Assembly (NCBI GenBank): GCA_012932865.1 | Contig: SAXG01000007.1 | Coordinates: forward strand, 124,001-188,000 | Reading direction: 5' to 3' | From: Amylostereum areolatum | Taxonomy: Eukaryota > Basidiomycota > Agaricomycetes > Russulales > Stereaceae | DNA: 64,000 nucleotides | The notes under the pieces: generated by a model | The model's database searches: none | Told to the model about the DNA's origin: nothing | The model's input: the letters and a program-made list of their open reading frames with translations, nothing else | Program-made: the position numbers and the translations under genes | Part shown: positions 44,395 through 56,200 of the stretch, piece by piece | Layout: each line of letters opens with the position of its first letter | How positions within the stretch are numbered: the first letter of the stretch is position 1

Positions 44395-47300
44395 CTACGC
44401 GTAGGGATCAAAGTGCTCGTCCGCTGAGTGGGGAGGAATCTCGATCCGAATTCCGCCAGGTCCCAGTATGCCGGGCGCCTCAAACGCCCGCTTGGCGCGC
44501 TCTGCCATCTCAAGCCACTCTGTCTCCTGGAGAGCGTAGCAGATGTGACCGGAATACTTCTCCGTCGCTCCTTCCTCCTCCCCAAGCCGGCGTCGAAGCT
44601 TCCCCAGCTCCACCCACCGGGTGGCGTAGAAGAGAAATCCCCTCACGGTCGAGTGCATTTCCGACTCGAATATGACGAGATCTTCCCTGGCCCGTTCCCA
44701 AGTGGACCAGGCTGTAAGCCACTGCACCCGGAAAACTGAACCCCCATCAATTAGCCCCTGATGTCAGTTGAGGCGCAAGGAGACGTACATTCTGCAAACC
44801 ATTCACCCCTCTCCGCCTGCTTCTCCACGTCAATATCCCAGAACCATGCCAACTTCTCGCGCGCGCTAGACACGTTGTTCGCGTTGACCAATGTTGTCGA
44901 AGTCTTCAGATGCTCGGGCAAGAGAGGTCGATACCGATCTAATTTCCGATCCTTCTCGCGCTGCAGGGCTGACTCCACCTTGTCTTGATGGCCGTCGACC
45001 CCGGAAGGGTCTACCCCCGGAGCGGGGCGCAGAAGCTGAAACGCCTGGAACCCAACATTGTAGCGGTGCGCGTGCTCGCGCATTTCCCGATCGGCTGCGC
45101 TCAACCGCCTCCAAGCCTTGGTTTTCAATTGTTGCGAGTTTCCTGTCGTTCTGATTTGCTTTTCGAATCGGTAGGCTTTGTCGGCGAGGTCGATGCGGAG
45201 GTTTTTGAGGAGGTCGTCCATTTGTGCCACACGTAGCTTCAGCTCAGTCTGTACGAGCACTTTGTTCCGGGGGTCAAGGCACCAATCACGCCCAAAAGAG
45301 GAAGGAAGGACGATCGTCCAGTTCTCAGGTGGAGACCGTATCCTCTCCCAAGGCTGCAGGAACCCGTTGCCAAGAGTCGTCATCCTCCCCGAGGCGGGTT
45401 GGTGGTGCGTGCGGTCGTGCCTCGAGTGACCCGGGGCGAGCCACCATGAACCGCGCGGCCTTTGGCTGATACTCTTCAATATCGTAGGCAAGCTTTTGGG
45501 CGCCTCCGTTTGGTCTTAATCCATTCCGTCGAGTCGTTGACAACCCGTCGCAAGAGAACCTGGATGGCTACTCTAATGACAGAGTCAGATAGTCAGTACT
45601 GCTCGACCAAATCCACTGGTGGGCGCACTGTTCCTCTTGCAATCGGATGCCTTTCGCGATTGTTTCCGCAAGTCCGCCGTTTTGTCCCTCCGGGAGGTCT
45701 CTTCGTCGATAAGTTCGCCTTCCACCTGTTGTCGGGACGGTTGCTGACCCCCGGACGTGAGCTAAGCATGCTTCTGAGAATTCGATCCAGTAGTTGACAC
45801 ACCTGTATGGGACCGACCTCGAAGATCTTCATCTCATTAACATCCTCATTCCTGGCTGCCTGGGCTGCTCGGGCGTCGACCTCCCATCCATGGCAGGTCT
45901 CATCATCCAGCGACACCCGGAGACGGGCGCACTCTGCATCGCGAGTCTTGAACTCAACTTGGCCCTTCTTCCACTTTCTTACCAACGCCGCGGCTACTCA
46001 CACGATATGAGCACAAACCCATGGGACCTATGCGGAGGAGAGACTCACCCATGCCGATCATTTTCTTGTAGTTGTGTCGTTCATATGAGCATCCATGAGT
46101 TCTGCGCGTGAAGGGAGGGTCATCTGGCGACCCGCTACGGGAGATGAGATTCAAGAGGGACCATAAGGTCTCTACTATCTCGCCGTCAACGTTCCCAATT
46201 CCCCAGATGAACGATGGAGAGAACTTTGGAAGGCAGGTGTCGACGTGTCCTTGGATGTGCCATTTCCCGACGCCTTTCAGGATCTCCTTGAACTTGGGAA
46301 GAGTGAGCTCGTCTGGGTTACGCATAAACCGTTCCATGAAGTATACGCCGTATTGACACATGATGTCGTACAGCATGAGAACGCGCTCTATCTTGTCCAT
46401 CTTGTAGGTCAGAGCCTGGTTCACGACATAGTCGACATTGATATGCCTGCCAACTCATCCATGGGTAGAAAGCAGGGGCCCGGGGGTGCAGACGCCCACA
46501 TACCGTTCTCCTTTTTGGAGGTCTGCACAGGAATGCGGGGTACCAACACCCGTGGCGTGCGCAGCAGACAGAGACGATGCCTGTAACATCCAAGTTCGTC
46601 CGGTCAAGGTTTCGATTGCTCGCCGCATGGTGGGAGTGACATTTTGGGAGGTTTGCCTAGATTCAAGTTAGGCGTGCACACCCCTGGAATCGTTCAAGCT
46701 CACCTCTGGTTTGTCGTACGCACCAGCCCTCTTTAGATAGTCGTTGAAAGGGCCGGGGGTTACCATGAATCCTGATCCCGTGGATATGTGTTCGTCTTGC
46801 CCCAAAGTCGACGATGCAACATGTTGGGCATGGAAGTTGGCATCGATCCCGATGGTTCGGACATATTTCCACCTGAAGGAGACGTCACCAAGGATCAATG
46901 TGTACTCGAGTCAAACGTACGAATCCTCGTGGGTTTTCCAATCAGCAGGGATGTTGAAACCGTCTTGGGGGCAGGCAATGCAGAACCACGCCGATTCCCC
47001 TGGGCCCGGTGTCTTCAGAATTCCTGGGTGAGCATGGCCGAAGGTGATCAAGTTTTGCAAGAGACGCCACTGTCTGGTGACCCGAAGCAGTTCCTCGTAG
47101 CGCGACTGCATAGAAAAGACAGGTTAGTCCCACGACCTGAAGCGGGATCTACAACATACTGCGACTGAATCTGGATCCCGGGGGTTTGTCAGCCGTTGAA
47201 GCTTGTGCATATAGGCATTGCCAACGGTCTTGCATTCCAGGTTTTCCAATATAGCGTCTTCCATCAAGTTGAACGTGAATGCGGTGCTTGGGATGTTCTG

Positions 47301-48541
47301 AGTCGCAGGGAAGAGATGGAGGTCCAGGAGTTGCAGGTCATGAGGTAGGGCCCCAGGGCAGTGGCAGAATTGCATCCCAACTTCGTGAATACCGTTGCGT
47401 TCGACAATGACATATATCTTGTAATTTTGCTCGTCCCGGGCGCCAGGGCGGTTGGGAGCTCCGTGGACGTACGTGTTCTCCGGCTCTTCCGTCATGTTCT
47501 CGCGATCTGCGGCCCGGTCCTCTTCCACCAGTGTAACATTGTCGCTGTCCCAGGACGTCGTGGACGTCGCCCGTGGGGCTCGGAAACTGCCCCTCCCTCC
47601 TTGGCCGGCCTGGAGAGGAGAAAGAGACGGAGATCGAGGTCGTGATGTGGATGCATGTGGAGCAGGGGCACCGTTCGTGTAGTCGCTAGCGCCGTCCGAA
47701 AAGGAGGAAGAGGTCGGGCTGGAAGTCGCCGGGACGTCCCATGCATCCAGAGGAATGATATCGTCGTCGGAAGCAAAAGACGAACGGGATGACCGCCGGG
47801 AATGAGTCCTTGGAGTGGGAGATGTTGCCCTAGACGATGGGTTGGAGGTTCCAAACCGCATGGATCCTTTGCCTGTGCGACGGCCAGGAACTACTGGGTG
47901 GAAGGGGCAGGAGTCGCCCCCATGGCCGAGCTTAACCACGAGCCCTGCATTCCGCAACCAGGAAGGAGCGTAGAACCCTCGGGGAGACCACTGCTCTACA
48001 CGATGGAAGGGGAGGTACTGGTGTGCAGCGCGGAAGCAGGGCTCGCACATGTCACGTCCGGATAGGCATTCCAGACACCGCCAGGTTGCTGGAGCCACCT
48101 TGCACCCTCGACATCGACGGCCGTTCTGAGGGCCGTGCATTCCCAAAATCTGGTTGAGGTAGAGACCCTTCCGGGGCATGAACTCCTGCATACAGGTCTC
48201 AGAACGCTATAACCCACAGTCAGTGGTGGGGAGATATCGAAGGAAGTGCAGCGCACCCGTCCTCCAGGCCTCTGCAATGGGTCTACACCGCACATCGCGA
48301 TATCCGGCACGTTCCCAGGTCCAGCCACTCCAAAGTCCGGCGCGGGAATAGCCCCCCCCTCGTCCTGGTGGAAATCCACCACGTCTGGTCGTCGTTTCTT
48401 GGGTGTTGCATGAGGAGTGCTGGGCGCGCCCACCCGCTTGTAAGCCTTGTCCTTGGTCTTCGTGTGGAAGCTTCCGTCGGTCCCAACAACCGTTTGCTGC
48501 TGGCGGAAACTCTTCTTCTTGTTGACTGTCTTGGTACCCAT
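44395..48541 (-). pseudogene. CxC2-KDZ transposase (element 2), one apparent frameshift
   Basis: It starts at ATG 48541 (MGTKTVNKKKSFRQQQ). CxC2 cluster: CRGCKVAPATWRCLECLSG, MCEPCFRAAHQYLPFHRVEQW. Core: VRTIGIDANFHAQHV (first Asp), TGIVSVCCARHGCWYP, HINVDYVVNQALTYK, MLYDIMCQYGVYF (second Asp with Cys), VGKWHIQGHVDTCLPKFSPSF, NVDGEIVETLWSLLN (Glu). The C-terminal region includes LKLRVAQMDDLLKNLRIDLAD, RPLLPEHLKTSTTLVNANNV, KLAWFWDIDVEKQAERGEWF and CYALQETEWLEMAERAKRAF, ending at 44395. At about 46537 an extra C breaks the frame between HGCWYP and the conserved DLQKGER segment, which reads on in the next frame. Otherwise exons join well. It is a close architectural relative of element 1 but clearly diverged from it. 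Confidence 0.75.
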
Positions 48542-48742
48542 GGGAGAACACGATGGGAGGACGCGAGGTAGGCAGTAGACTCTTCGTCCCTGTCGACTTG
48601 TGCAACTAGCGCGTGAAGCGAGTACCAATATTTGACGCCAGTTACGACAGAAGTCCATGTCACGTGGTGCAACGTCTGTCGTGACCCATTTCCCTAAGTC
48701 GCATTCCTCCTTCTCTACCCTTCCGCACCCTCTCTTATTTCC

Positions 48743-49075
48743 ATGGCCTCTCTACCTCACTCGCCGCCCTCGTCCCAAACAACGCCTGCTGGCAGCAGCT
48801 TCGCCTCTCTCTCGGAGAGGATTCCCTCCATCCGATCGACAATCATGCTCATTCATATGTGTGAGCATACCCGATGGGTGTCCGTGCGGTGCGTGACACG
48901 TTGTTTTTGCTCCTTCTGAAACTTATCCCCGGTAGAACTCCCATCAATGACGGGGAGATGTGCGAAACTGCATGGCAACATGTCACTCGTCAGTATACCA
49001 CCCGCCGCCGCACCGCCTGTACCGTCTTTCAAGCCATCAACCCGTCGTTGTCATCTCCACAGGTCTGGAGACTGA
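48743..49075 (+). CDS. Possible small two-exon gene, weak
   Basis: ATG 48743 (MASLPHSPPSSQTTPAG) opens a short Ser/Pro-rich exon reaching IRSTIMLIHM, followed by a GT-like donor. A second open piece after an acceptor near 48936 reads MTGRCAKLHGNMSLVS. It is divergent from the KDZ gene, with about 200 nt between starts. No family is recognised and coding status is uncertain. Confidence 0.2.
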
Positions 49076-49352
49076 ACGGCAATTTCTTGCGCGACATGGG
49101 TCTCCCTCCCCGTCATGCAGCCCATCTGACATCGTGTGTTTATACCCCCAGTCAGTTTTCATTTTCACTGACAATCTGAACAGGGCTGCTGCTGGTGAAA
49201 GGGAGGAGGGTACAGGGAACTAGGGAAGGTTAGATTAGGCCTCGGATTGTAACAGTGTAGGGGGTGTAGCAGTATTGTATGGTAGCGGGCGGGAGGAGGA
49301 TGGGAGATGTGTACCAGCAATATACCTCGTCGGTTACAGGGAGAAAGGCCAA

Positions 49353-50673
49353 TTAAGACGCGAGGAGGTCGATGGTAACGTAAGAGGTTGGACGAGGAAT
49401 TCCGAGGCGGTCAAGCAATTCGAGCTTCATGTACCCGGCGATGGACAGTCGATCTTCTTCAGTGCGCGACACCCCGTGGGCAACGACAGCACCGGAGAAG
49501 AAGGACATCGAGCCCGGGATGTATTGACACCGTAATCCGAACGTAGGTAGTTCGAGGACAGTCCGCGGGCAATCCGCCGCATGAAACCAGCATGTCATAC
49601 AAACAACGGTGCGAGCTATGGGTGTCGCGATGGATTGGAGACTCCCGGTTCGCAATGACGGAAACGATCGGCGTGTAAAAACCCCAGATCTGGAGCGACT
49701 TGTCGAGTTCGTCGGTCGTACACATTTCAATGAGAGCCTGGCGGCAAAGGCGCGCCATCTCCGGGTGCACCATCGCCAAGATTGCACTGGCGACCATCGC
49801 ATGCTCACGGACTTTCCTTAACCACAAGTGAGTGGTAGGAAATGTCTGCATCGTTCTTGACGGACGGATGCCCTTGTCCTGGTCCTGCAAAGAGACATCG
49901 ACAATCCAGCAGGTCAGCGACGGATCAACCCGTCGCCAGATACTACGCACTTTCCAATGACCGGTAGCCATCCATCCGGGACTGAGTGTCGTGCAGCCTG
50001 GCCCAATTGCGAGGCAGTCCTCCTCCTCCCGAAAGAGATGGCGGCTTTGCCTCCACCGGGCGTGTGAAAGGATGATGTCGTGAGGCATGCCGTTGTCCAT
50101 GGCGTCGCTCATCCAGACGGTGTCGGAGAGAAGGTCCCACTGGTATCAGTAAGTCGTGTTCCACTGCGAAGAACAGACCAAGACGTACCTGTCACCGTTC
50201 GGTCAGTATACCGGGCAAGAACCATCCGATGATATTCCCCTCGCTGTCCCATATAGAGATCGGGTCCGCTACCGCACGATCCATCTCCGGTGGTGGAAAA
50301 CGCGCTCGCAGGTCAGCTTCAAACGCCATGTTGTCCCCGCTGGGTGAGCCACACGCGTCCGCATAGTCTGACATTGACCAGGATAACACGACTTGAAGAA
50401 CGGTGAGATCGCTCAGGGACCGAATAGATCAACTACCGAGGACGCACCTCGATTCTCCAATGCACTCGCAATGACCATCGCGGCCAATGCTAGGTCGCCC
50501 TTCACCACCGGGGACAGGGAGGGGAATAAATCCGTGGGCTCCGACACGACAATCCCCGCGCGTCTTTGACGAGCGCGCCCCAGGAGTAGATGTCCATATG
50601 CTGTGGCATCGTCGAGGTCCCGAAGTGCCCAGTGCGGTGGCACATCGTCCGGGGGAGAGTCAGGGACCGCCAT
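49353..50673 (-). pseudogene. TET/JBP-like 2-oxoglutarate dioxygenase, probably frameshifted
   Basis: It begins near ATG 50673 (MAVPDSPPDDVPPHW). Exons read YGHLLLGRARQRRAGIVVSE, FPSLSPVVKGDLALAAMVIA, then SWSMSDYADACGSPSGDNM and PISIWDSEGNIIGWFLPGI, then WDLLSDTVWMSDAMDNGMP, then the catalytic region: LQIWGFYTPIVSVIANRESP, HRD (iron-binding HxD) in PIHRDTHSS, LPTFGLRCQYIPGS, FFSGAVVAHGVS (distal His) and EEDRLSIAGYMK (2-oxoglutarate Arg). This arrangement matches the fungal TET/JBP family, which oxidises methylated bases in DNA and is known to travel with KDZ transposons. Between CGGLP and LELPTFG the frame changes by one with no intron signals (about 49570-49590), and one upstream exon junction does not keep frame. 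It is therefore probably inactivated, or I have mis-joined it. Confidence 0.6.
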
Positions 50674-51516
50674 GGGGATGACCCGGATTCGTGGAGGAGA
50701 CCCTGGTGAGGCGTGGGATGAGAGCAAATGAGGGTGGATGGTACAGGAGACTGAGGACGGACAACGAACGGTGTTGTAAACGAAAGTGCTCTCGAAATTG
50801 TCAACAGTGGCGATCAATACGTCAACCTGCATCGTGCTTACCCAAGCCACGCCTGTAGCATCACAATGGATTACTTGGGACGATCTCTATGATTGTTACG
50901 CCTTTTCCGACCATTGTTGATATTGTCGGTGTGGTCAGTGGCCGACGTCAAGAAATCAACTCAAATCTAAGTTAGGACTTGACGAAGCAGGCCTGCTTTC
51001 GATCGTGCCGCCATAGATCTCAGCCTATCGTGGTCCGGTGCCTCCCATCGGATCAACGGCCCAGTCTCCGGGGGCACACGGCCAGAGGCGCCGCGGCGGG
51101 CAAGTGGATTGGAGCTAATCACATCTTGCACTGACGGACAGCCCCACTGGTTGTCGACTGGACGCTTCTAGGCCACCGGCTCGTCCTTTCCATTGGTAAC
51201 TATGTCCGCGACGTCGGTTGGCAATTTGCGGACACGGATGGGGCCATACAACTTGCGACCGGGCCCATTTCGCCCCCGAAACATCTGGGGCGCAGATCTA
51301 CGCAACCAAGTACCGGGGTATGGGCCCCCAGGTTCGAAATTTGGGAGTCCAAGTCGATTGGAGACCTGCATGACTTGACTTCCACCGCCCAATCCCTCGT
51401 CGCTTCATCCACAGTCACCCCTTGGCTCATACTCGGCTACCCCCGGTGCTTTTCCGGCTGCACTCACCATCTACGCCGTTTTTTCCCTCGCCGACCGTTC
51501 CCGGTACTCTGCAACA

Positions 51517-52833
51517 ATGTCGCGGTCCCCTTCCCCCCCCACCCCAGTTCCTCCACCGCCCCTTCTCACCGCTGAACAGTTTGTCGCCATGGAGGGAGAC
51601 CTAGACAAGTTTATCAGTACTGTTCAGGCTGACCGTCCCACATGGTTCAACGAGGAGATGAAGGCAATCTGGAAGCTGACACACCCGGAGTTTGACGTTC
51701 AGGGAGACGTACCAACGAAGACCGATGACCTGGAGTATCACGAGGCGAAGAAGGTATGTGGACTCAATGTCTTACATACTCTCCACTCACAATGCTGACT
51801 GGGGACGCTTCTTCCCCTTTACCATCCATAGGCTCTCATGACATGGTTTGCGACAAAGGGCCGGAAGAATAAGTCGCGTGCGGCCGTGAAGTGGAGCCGT
51901 GGGTCTGCGTGGACAGCAAGATCCGTATGGGCGGAGCTGTATCCGGAGTACCAACAGACGCTCGTCCAGTGGTGTATCGACAACCCGACCTCGACGGATG
52001 GAGATGGCGAGGACCCAAATCCGAAGATGCCCAAGGCGGTCTTCTACACGCGAGCGACGACTCTCGGCGTCCAGCAGCTGTCTGCCGCGGACAGAAAGGT
52101 TCTGGAGCAGACGGCTGAGGAGTGGAATGCAGTCGGGGCGCCCCCAGCTATGAAAGCAAAGTGAGTAATGACGACCACGAGCACTATCTTCAGCTGGCTG
52201 ACTTTCATTCCAGGAAGGCCAAGAAGCGTCTCAAGCCCCAGTGCAAAGCGTTGGCCGCGAATAACGCCCGGGATCTCAACACGTACACCCTGACCATCAC
52301 AGCAGAGGTGGATGATCTGGGAGAAATCAAGGGACAGATGTACGTCTTACAATTGCTCCTACACATGTCACCCTTTACTCACCATGGCGGGCAGCCACAA
52401 GTTTCACCAGGAGATGGGGTTATTGGACGAAAACTTCAACGACACGCCCGAGGGAGAAGCACTTCTCCAGGAGGCGGGCGACGCATTTAATGCCCATGTC
52501 ATGCTATACCTTGGTGTGTCCTTTCCTTCCGGGGGTTCCTTGCACGGAATGTTTCTGACCTTGGAGTTCAGTGAAGAAAGGTATAATTGAAGGCGCCCTA
52601 CCACAACCTGCGGATAAAATCCAACGTCGTGAGCGCGTCGCGACCAGCGGGATCTGGCTAGGCAAGAAGGGCCAACTGGTGTTCGAAGACCGGAATGCCT
52701 GGAAGGACATGTCTCGGGATGAAGTCACGACATACGTACGTCGAATGTGGACGCTGGCGCATCGTATGTTTATGAATTCTGTACGGATGGGGTTTGTACT
52801 CACTATTGTTCATTCAGGGTCGATATCTCCTCA
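51517..52833 (+). pseudogene. Island gene U4, 5' part (split by chromovirus C2)
   Basis: ATG 51517 (MSRSPSPPTPVPPPP) begins a plus-strand gene with several short introns. Visible parts are LDKFISTVQADRPTWFNEEM, HPEFDVQGDV, then ALMTWFATKGRKNKSRAAVK, SVWAELYPEYQQTLVQWCID, AADRKVLEQTAEEWNAVGAP, then KKRLKPQCKALAANNARDLN, HKFHQEMGLLDENFNDTPEG, and KDMSRDEVTTYVRRMWTLAH up to SGSISPH. Exactly there the LTR at 52834 begins. The frame resumes after the LTR at 59932 (GSMRMGWTNVEGAPEIF), so the retroelement sits inside a coding exon. The family is not recognised; similar long proteins are common beside mobile elements in mushrooms. Confidence 0.55.
52829..52833. repeat. Target-site duplication of element C2 (left copy)
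   Basis: CCTCA here and at 59927-59931. Confidence 0.8.
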
Positions 52834-53253
52834 TGTCAGAAACGCAGTTTATGAGACCGATGAACCGCCTAAGTCGCGACGATGAGAGGAGCGAGAAGAA
52901 AATAGATTCGAGAGTGCCGGGGTCTAGGGTAGTGCAACGTGCGCTACAGTACCGTATGACGAGATGGACAGTCTAGGGAAAAGGGAAGAGAAACACTGTC
53001 CTTATATACAAGTGGGAACGATGGTGCGATGCGATGCGATAGTGGTGCGAGCGGGGGGAACAATAGGAAAGGAGTCATGGGGCGGAGGACGAAGGTCCGG
53101 AGCAGTGATGTCATAGATAAGGATGCGGAACCCCGCTCGGAAGTTCGGGCAATGACGTCGTTGAAGCATGTGATGCAAGGGAAAGTCATGTGCCGTGACA
53201 CGTCGCGTGTACGAGGTCTGCAAACGAAGAGAGAAATGGAGCGATCCGTGACA
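52834..53253 (-). repeat. 3' LTR of element C2
   Basis: 420 bp, matching 59507-59926 with one visible mismatch. The pol stop codon lies inside it. Confidence 0.9.
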
Positions 53254-56200
53254 TTACCCCCCCTTTAAGACGCGCTTTCGCCTGGAGCGCGATGTCATCT
53301 GCAAGGGTAGATGCGAGAAAATCGTCAAAGGAGATGCCGAGGGAACACACAGGGCGGGGTGCGTTTGGATGGTGTTTGTGGAAGGCGTCGATCATGTCGG
53401 TGACCTTTGAGAGCGAGGAGCGAGGGAGCCAGGTATTCTCGGAGTCAGGATAGCCTGCCCACTTGACGAGGTATTGTATGCCTTTCTTGTTGCGGGTCGG
53501 CTTCGAGTCGATGATGTCTTCAACGTCATATTCTTCTTCGTCATCAACGAGGTCAGGCGGCGGTTGTTCATAGTTTGGACCATGTGCCGTTGTCTCCTTG
53601 TACGCGGTGAGCAGCGAAGCGTGGAAGACTGGGTGGATTCTCCACGTCTTCGGCAGCTTCAGGCGGTAGTTCACTGGGCTAATGACGTCAACGATCTCGA
53701 AGGGTCCAAATCGTTTGGCAGCAAGCTTAGCTTTCGGCCTTGTCATCTTCAGGTTTTTGCCTTCGAGCCAGACTTTGTCTCCAATGGCGAACAGTGTCGA
53801 TTTGCTGATCGTGTCACCATTGTAGTGCTTCATTAAGTCCGATGCGAGGGCAAGGCTGGCTCTGATCTCCTGTCGGACTTCTTCAAGTTGACGGAGGCGT
53901 TCTTCAACTGCAGGGACCTTTGAGGACGGGTTTACGGATGGGTACATCTTGGGGAGGAAGCCGTAGAGGACTTCAAAGGGAGCCTTTCCAGTAGCTGCAT
54001 GGGTGCGAGAGTTGTGAGAAAATTCGAAGAAGGGCAACCACTTCACCCAGTCGTCTTGACGGTAGTTGCAGAATACTCGCAGAAACTGCTCGAGGTTCTG
54101 GTTCTCGCGTTCGGTTTGGCCGTCTGTCTGTGGGTGATACGCTGTGCTGAGGGCGGACTTGATCCCGAGTTTCTCGTTGAGTGTACGCATCACCTGTCCA
54201 GCAAATTGGGGTCCACGATCCGAGATGATCTTGTCCGCCAAGCCGTAATGTCGGTATACCTTATCGAAGAGAATGTCGGCCGTGCCATCGCTGGTGATCT
54301 TCGTTGTACATGGGGTGGTAACCACCATCTTGGTGAGGCGATCGACCACGACATTGACGGCGTTATAGCCTTCGCAGTCAGGGAGTTCGACGATGAAGTC
54401 GGTGGAGATGACGCCAAATGGTCGATCGGGTACTTCGTTTGGGATCATGTCGACGTGGGGTCGGCTGCTCTGTGTCTTCGTCGACTGGCAGGTTGCGCAT
54501 CCTGCTACAAAGTCGCGGACAAAGACAGACATGCCAGGCCACCAATATTCACGACTCACAAGCTCGTAAGTCTTGAAGCGACCGGGGTGTCCAGCCAGGG
54601 GCGATTCATGGTACATTTTGACAATGTCGCGTCGCAACTCGTCATCCGCAGGGACGTATACCTTTCCTCTAAACAGGACCAGGCCTTCTTCGTAGTTCCA
54701 CTCTTGAAGGTTCTTGACGAGTGTACGTGGTCCGTTTCGTAAGATGGCGTCCAGGGCTTGAACGACCTCGATGTCCTTGGTTTTGCAGTCGCGGATGCGT
54801 CGTCGGAGTTCGACATCACCGAGGGAGGTTACTGCTCCTGGCCTTGTTGCGCGTACTTGGAAGTACTTGGGGTCAAGCAATACGCGTTCCTTGTTGTCGT
54901 TTTCAACACCATCCTTGTGATCGGGTCGTCGAGACATTGGATCTGGGCGGTGGGAAATTCCTGGTTTATGAACGAGCGAGAAGTCAAATCGGGTGAGGAA
55001 TAGAGCCCAACGTGCCTGTCGGCGGCTCAGCTTCTGTGCCGTCTTGAAGTGCTCCAGGTTCTTGTGATCTGTCCAGATTTCGACGGTGTCGGGGGCGCCT
55101 TCGAGGTAGTGGCGCCAGGCTTCAAGCGCACGGATGATCGCAAGCAGCTCCTTGTCGTAGATGTCGTAGTTCCGTTCCGGTTCCGATAGGGCCTTGGACA
55201 GATACGCCACTGGATGCCAGTGACCGTCGTCGCCTTTCTGCGAGAGTATACCTCCAGTAGCAAAGTCCGAGGCATCGACTTCAACGAGGTAAGGCTTCTT
55301 TGGGTCAGGCATGACTAAGACGGGGGAGGAAGTAAACGCAGCTTTCAGTGCGTCAAACGCAGTTTGGCAGTCCGTCGACCAGTCCCATGTGCAGTCCTTC
55401 TTTGTCAGATCAAATAGGGGCCGTGCAACCTTGGAGAAGTCCTTGATGAAACGTCGGTAGAAGTTGCCAAAGCCGAGGAAGGATTGCACATCTTTGACCG
55501 TTCGTGGTGTCGGCCAGTCCTGAATACCTGCTACCTTGACGGGGTCCATAGCGATTTTGTCGTGCGAGATGATGAGTCCGAGGTATTCGACAGAGTCTTG
55601 CTCAAAGACGCATTTCTCCGGTTTGAGGAAGAGGTCGTTGTCTTGCAAACGCTGCAGAACCTGCCGCACTATGGCACGGTGTTCGTCCATGGTGCGAGTG
55701 AACACCAAGATGTCGTCCATGTAGATGATGACCTTGCCCGAGTCGATGAGATCCTTGAACAGTTCATTCATCATTGCCTGAAATGTCGCAGGGGAGTTCA
55801 TAAGCCCAAAGAACATCACCGTAGGTTCGAAGAGACCGCGATTCGTCTTGAACGCAGCCTTCCACTCGTCGCCTTCCTTGATGCGGACATTGTTGTAGCC
55901 CCAGCGAACATCCATCTTGGAGAAGATTTCTGCACCTTTGAGGCGGTCGACGATTTCAGAGATCAGTGGCAAGGGGTATTCATTCTTGACAGTGCCCTTG
56001 TTTAATTCTCGATAGTCCTGTACGGGACGCAGCTTTCCATCCTTTTTCTTCACAAAGAAGAACGGACTCGCCTGAGGTGACTTCGATGGGCGGATATAGC
56101 CCTTCTTCAGGTGGTCATCGAGGAAGGTGTCGAGTTCGATCTGCTCGGAAGGTGAGAGGGGGTAGATCTTGCACGGTTTGGGTTCAAAGCCGTCTTTCAT

